From NCBI GenBank assembly GCA_934477985.1, contig CAKSOR010000126.1:1-7107 (forward strand): a stretch of DNA of 7,107 nucleotides, in the 5' to 3' direction. The position numbers and the translations under genes are program-made. This DNA is from an uncultured Eubacteriales bacterium. GTDB taxonomy: Bacteria > Bacillota > Clostridia > Oscillospirales > CAG-272. Under the pieces are notes generated by a model, which ran no database searches, was not told where the DNA came from, and worked only from the letters and a program-made list of their open reading frames with translations. Shown piece after piece: positions 5,391 to 7,107 of this stretch (positions within the stretch are counted from its first letter, which is position 1; each line of letters opens with the position of its first letter).

Positions 5391-6992
5391 TTATGAGAGG
5401 CGTACATCCTCGGTGAGGTTCTCATACCGGCAGTTGCTTATCCGCACGTCAAAGGCGAGGTGCAGATCGACGCCGACACCCGAGTTTCTGAAACCGCAGT
5501 TCTCTATCCTTATGTTGTGGTTGACCGGCGTCCTGAAGCCCGACGAGTTCACGCCAATACAGCCGACAGTTCCGTAGCGCGGAGAGAAGCCGCAGTTGTC
5601 GAACTCGCAGTTTCGTACCTTGACGTCCTCGCAGTTGCCGCCCTCGTGGTGGGTCGGGAACTCCGCGCCGAGCATTATTCCGGCGTTCATCATGTTTTTG
5701 TAGCGGCAGTTCTCGATGAGCACGTGCGAGATGCGTAAGAGATGTCCCGCGCCCGCGACATTGTAAAACTCCGAGTCGTGGCAGTGGTAGAAGTCGGGCA
5801 TGAAGCAGTCGGCGAGCGCCAGTCCGCCCTCGCATCCGAAGTCGATCGGCTCGTTGAAATCAAAGCGGTAGTGCTGCATCGTCTTGCCGTTTTCCACGGT
5901 GGTCGAGAGGTGCTCGTAGGATTTGAGGGTCAGCTTTCCGACACATTTTTCGTCGACATAGAAGCCTATCCGACCGTCGAGTCCGCCGGAGGTGCGGAAG
6001 TCGCTGCGGGCGTTCTCGGCGGCGACAAGCATCGAGCTGTCGCCGAGCTTTTTTATGACGAACATGTAGTTGTTGTGCACGTTCTGTCCGTCCATACGGA
6101 CGCCCTCAACATAAAAGCGCGAGATCTCAATGTGTCCCGAGCACTTGTGGAGCTTCCAGGCGTCGCGCGGGGCGGTGAAGAGCTGATTTCCGCGCGGCTT
6201 GAAGACGACGCGGTCGGCTTTTATGTCATGGCACTCGAAGGCGATCATCGCGAAGCCGTTCGAGTTGTAGGTGCGGAGATTCGAGAGTCTCAGATTCTCT
6301 ATCCGCCCGAAATAGACCTGGAAGTCGGTCTGCGCGCCCTGGTGCCAGGTGACGAGATCGCCGACCTTGACTTTGCCGGCGAGTTTCTCGGACTCGACCG
6401 AGAGCAGGCGGTCGCCGACGAGTCTGAAGGTCGTGCCGAGCCCCGGACCGTAGGAAAGGCTCTCGTAGATCATCTGACGGTCGGGTGTGAAGCGGTTCAT
6501 GCAGTGAGTCCCCATGCCGTCATAGCAGGGACAGCCGTCGAGCACGCGGACGGTCATTTTACCGCCGTCGAGCGACTCAACGCTGCCGGCTGACGCGAAC
6601 TCGGGCGCGCGGGTGAAGGCGAGATTCTTCACGGTCAGGTTCGGGCAGTTGTCGCACCAGAGGATTGAGGGCTGGATCGAGTGGAGCTCGAGTGTGTTTG
6701 TTCCGGCAAGGACAGTGGCGGGCTCGCCGTTTTCGTCGGTTTCGCCGCTGATTGTGAAGTTCCTGAAGCCCTCGAAGAGAAGCAGGACGGCCTTTGTGGC
6801 GGTGAGCTTCGCGCCGGCGTCGTGGGCGCTCTGATCGGTGGCAATGTCAACAGATGAGATCAGCGGGTAAGTTCCCGCGCCGAAATGGAGCTCGGAAGCG
6901 CCGAGTCTTTTGGCGTCGGCGATTGCTCTGCGGATGCCATCGGCGCAGTCTGGCGCGGATGGCGAGGTGTAGTCGCTTACAAAAATGGTCAT
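5391..6992 (-). CDS. GH110-like right-handed parallel beta-helix protein (putative intracellular glycosidase)
   Basis: A 533-residue protein probably acting on galactose-type or other glycans. The N-terminus has the pectate-lyase-superfamily opening (DGIRRAIADAKRLGASELHFGAGTY, about 18-42, split here by description). The C-terminal third shows successive coils with a repeated [IV]x[IV]xNC pattern: VLIENCRY (424-431), VKVRNCEF (457-464), IRIENCGF (494-501), VRISNCRY (516-523). The order of segments matches my memory of Bacteroides alpha-1,3-galactosidase (GH110): an APRDAWKLHKC block (D277), a VRMDGQNVHN block (D301, N304, H306), and the coil series with TPVNHNIRIEN. GH110 enzymes carry two adjacent Asp in the second block; here the first is Met300. 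There is no signal peptide or membrane segment, and about 19 cysteines, suiting a cytoplasmic location. A longer frame opens at 7085, but the start at 6992 is preferred: AAAGGAG lies seven bases upstream, and the extra 31 codons overlap the shared leader repeat. The fold is firm; the family and substrate are less so. Confidence 0.82.
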   Translation of the reverse strand: MTIFVSDYTSPSAPDCADGIRRAIADAKRLGASELHFGAGTYPLISSVDIATDQSAHDAGAKLTATKAVLLLFEGFRNFTISGETDENGEPATVLAGTNTLELHSIQPSILWCDNCPNLTVKNLAFTRAPEFASAGSVESLDGGKMTVRVLDGCPCYDGMGTHCMNRFTPDRQMIYESLSYGPGLGTTFRLVGDRLLSVESEKLAGKVKVGDLVTWHQGAQTDFQVYFGRIENLRLSNLRTYNSNGFAMIAFECHDIKADRVVFKPRGNQLFTAPRDAWKLHKCSGHIEISRFYVEGVRMDGQNVHNNYMFVIKKLGDSSMLVAAENARSDFRTSGGLDGRIGFYVDEKCVGKLTLKSYEHLSTTVENGKTMQHYRFDFNEPIDFGCEGGLALADCFMPDFYHCHDSEFYNVAGAGHLLRISHVLIENCRYKNMMNAGIMLGAEFPTHHEGGNCEDVKVRNCEFDNCGFSPRYGTVGCIGVNSSGFRTPVNHNIRIENCGFRNSGVGVDLHLAFDVRISNCRYENLTEDVRLS

Positions 6993-7013
6993 GGTCTGGC
7001 TCCTTTGATTGTG

Positions 7014-7065
7014 CAGGATAAGCTGAATAATTGGAGTTTTCACGCGAAAAAGGCTTGCATTTATG
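7014..7065 (-). repeat. Leader repeat, copy 2 (upstream of the beta-helix gene)
   Basis: Partner of the 52-bp repeat at 5241-5292, placed seven bases before the AAAGGAG of the beta-helix gene, so both copies hold the same position and orientation relative to their genes. This copy lacks the right arm that makes the 16-bp dyad of copy 1, but it keeps a small TTTTC-GCGT-GAAAA dyad on the minus strand. Any promoter for the beta-helix gene lies further upstream, near or beyond the window edge. Confidence 0.8.
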
Positions 7066-7066
7066 T

Positions 7067-7104
7067 TTAAGGCAATACCGCACAATTCACGGCTAACGCC
7101 TTAA
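7067..7104. repeat. Inverted repeat upstream of leader repeat copy 2
   Basis: TTAAGGC (7067-7073) and GCCTTAA (7098-7104) are perfect inverted arms around 24 bp that contain a further short CCG/CGG pairing. It directly abuts the leader repeat, as the right arm of the 16-bp dyad does at copy 1. It could be part of the beta-helix leader or of a terminator for a gene beyond the right edge, though no U-tract is visible. Confidence 0.45.
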
Positions 7105-7107
7105 GCA

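Noticed and set aside
5742..6593. Long 283-codon plus-strand frame antisense to the beta-helix gene
   Set aside because: It is the mirror of a GC-rich coding frame: Val/Glu/Ala/Asp-rich, without ribosome binding site or recognisable motifs, while the minus strand encodes a clear fold.
6993..7085. Upstream in-frame ATG extending the beta-helix protein by 31 residues
   Set aside because: The extension overlaps the leader repeat shared with the exporter, has no ribosome binding site, and the ATG at 6992 has an ideal AAAGGAG seven bases away.

Overview
This 7.1 kb window looks like chromosome from a moderately GC-rich Bacillota member, most likely a gut or anaerobic clostridial lineage. The grounds are consensus TTGACA-17-TATAAT promoters, AAGGAG-type ribosome binding sites, compact U-tailed hairpin terminators, a BceR/GraR-type response regulator and a tRNA with an encoded CCA end. 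The taxonomic call is inference; no marker gene settles it. There is no transposase, integrase, phage gene or CRISPR array.

Layout. Positions 1-524 (minus) hold the N-terminal part of an OmpR-class response regulator of the BceR/GraR type, cut by the left edge, with a perfect consensus promoter at 555-583. Positions 584-1031 contain no convincing gene but carry several GC-rich inverted repeats. A monocistronic FAD-dependent oxidoreductase (1114-2391, plus) follows, with its own extended -10 promoter and a strong terminator. After about 300 bp without a gene comes a minus-strand tRNA-Gln(CUG) unit (2865-2938), with a consensus promoter, an A/T-rich upstream tract and two tandem terminators. 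The gap at 2995-3310 contains a nested fold of about 100 nt (3034-3133) that no annotated gene explains.

The right half is two minus-strand genes: a GH110-like right-handed beta-helix protein (5391-6992) and, downstream of it, a single-chain ABC exporter (3350-5212) that ends at a textbook terminator. The exporter has its own consensus promoter 25 bp past the beta-helix stop. Both genes carry a 52-bp, gap-free, about 83% identical repeat just upstream of their ribosome binding sites, which suggests shared control at the leader level. In the exporter leader the repeat forms one arm of a perfect 16-bp inverted repeat.

How they work together. The regulator probably belongs to a cell-envelope-stress or peptide-antibiotic module lying off the left edge. 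The beta-helix protein and exporter are linked by orientation, spacing and the shared leader. The beta-helix protein has no signal peptide and so probably acts on sugars inside the cell. No defence or mobile system is seen. The best candidates for undescribed biology are the shared leader repeat, the 3034-3133 fold, an insertion of about 45 residues in the exporter ATPase domain, and the altered acidic motif of the GH110-like protein.
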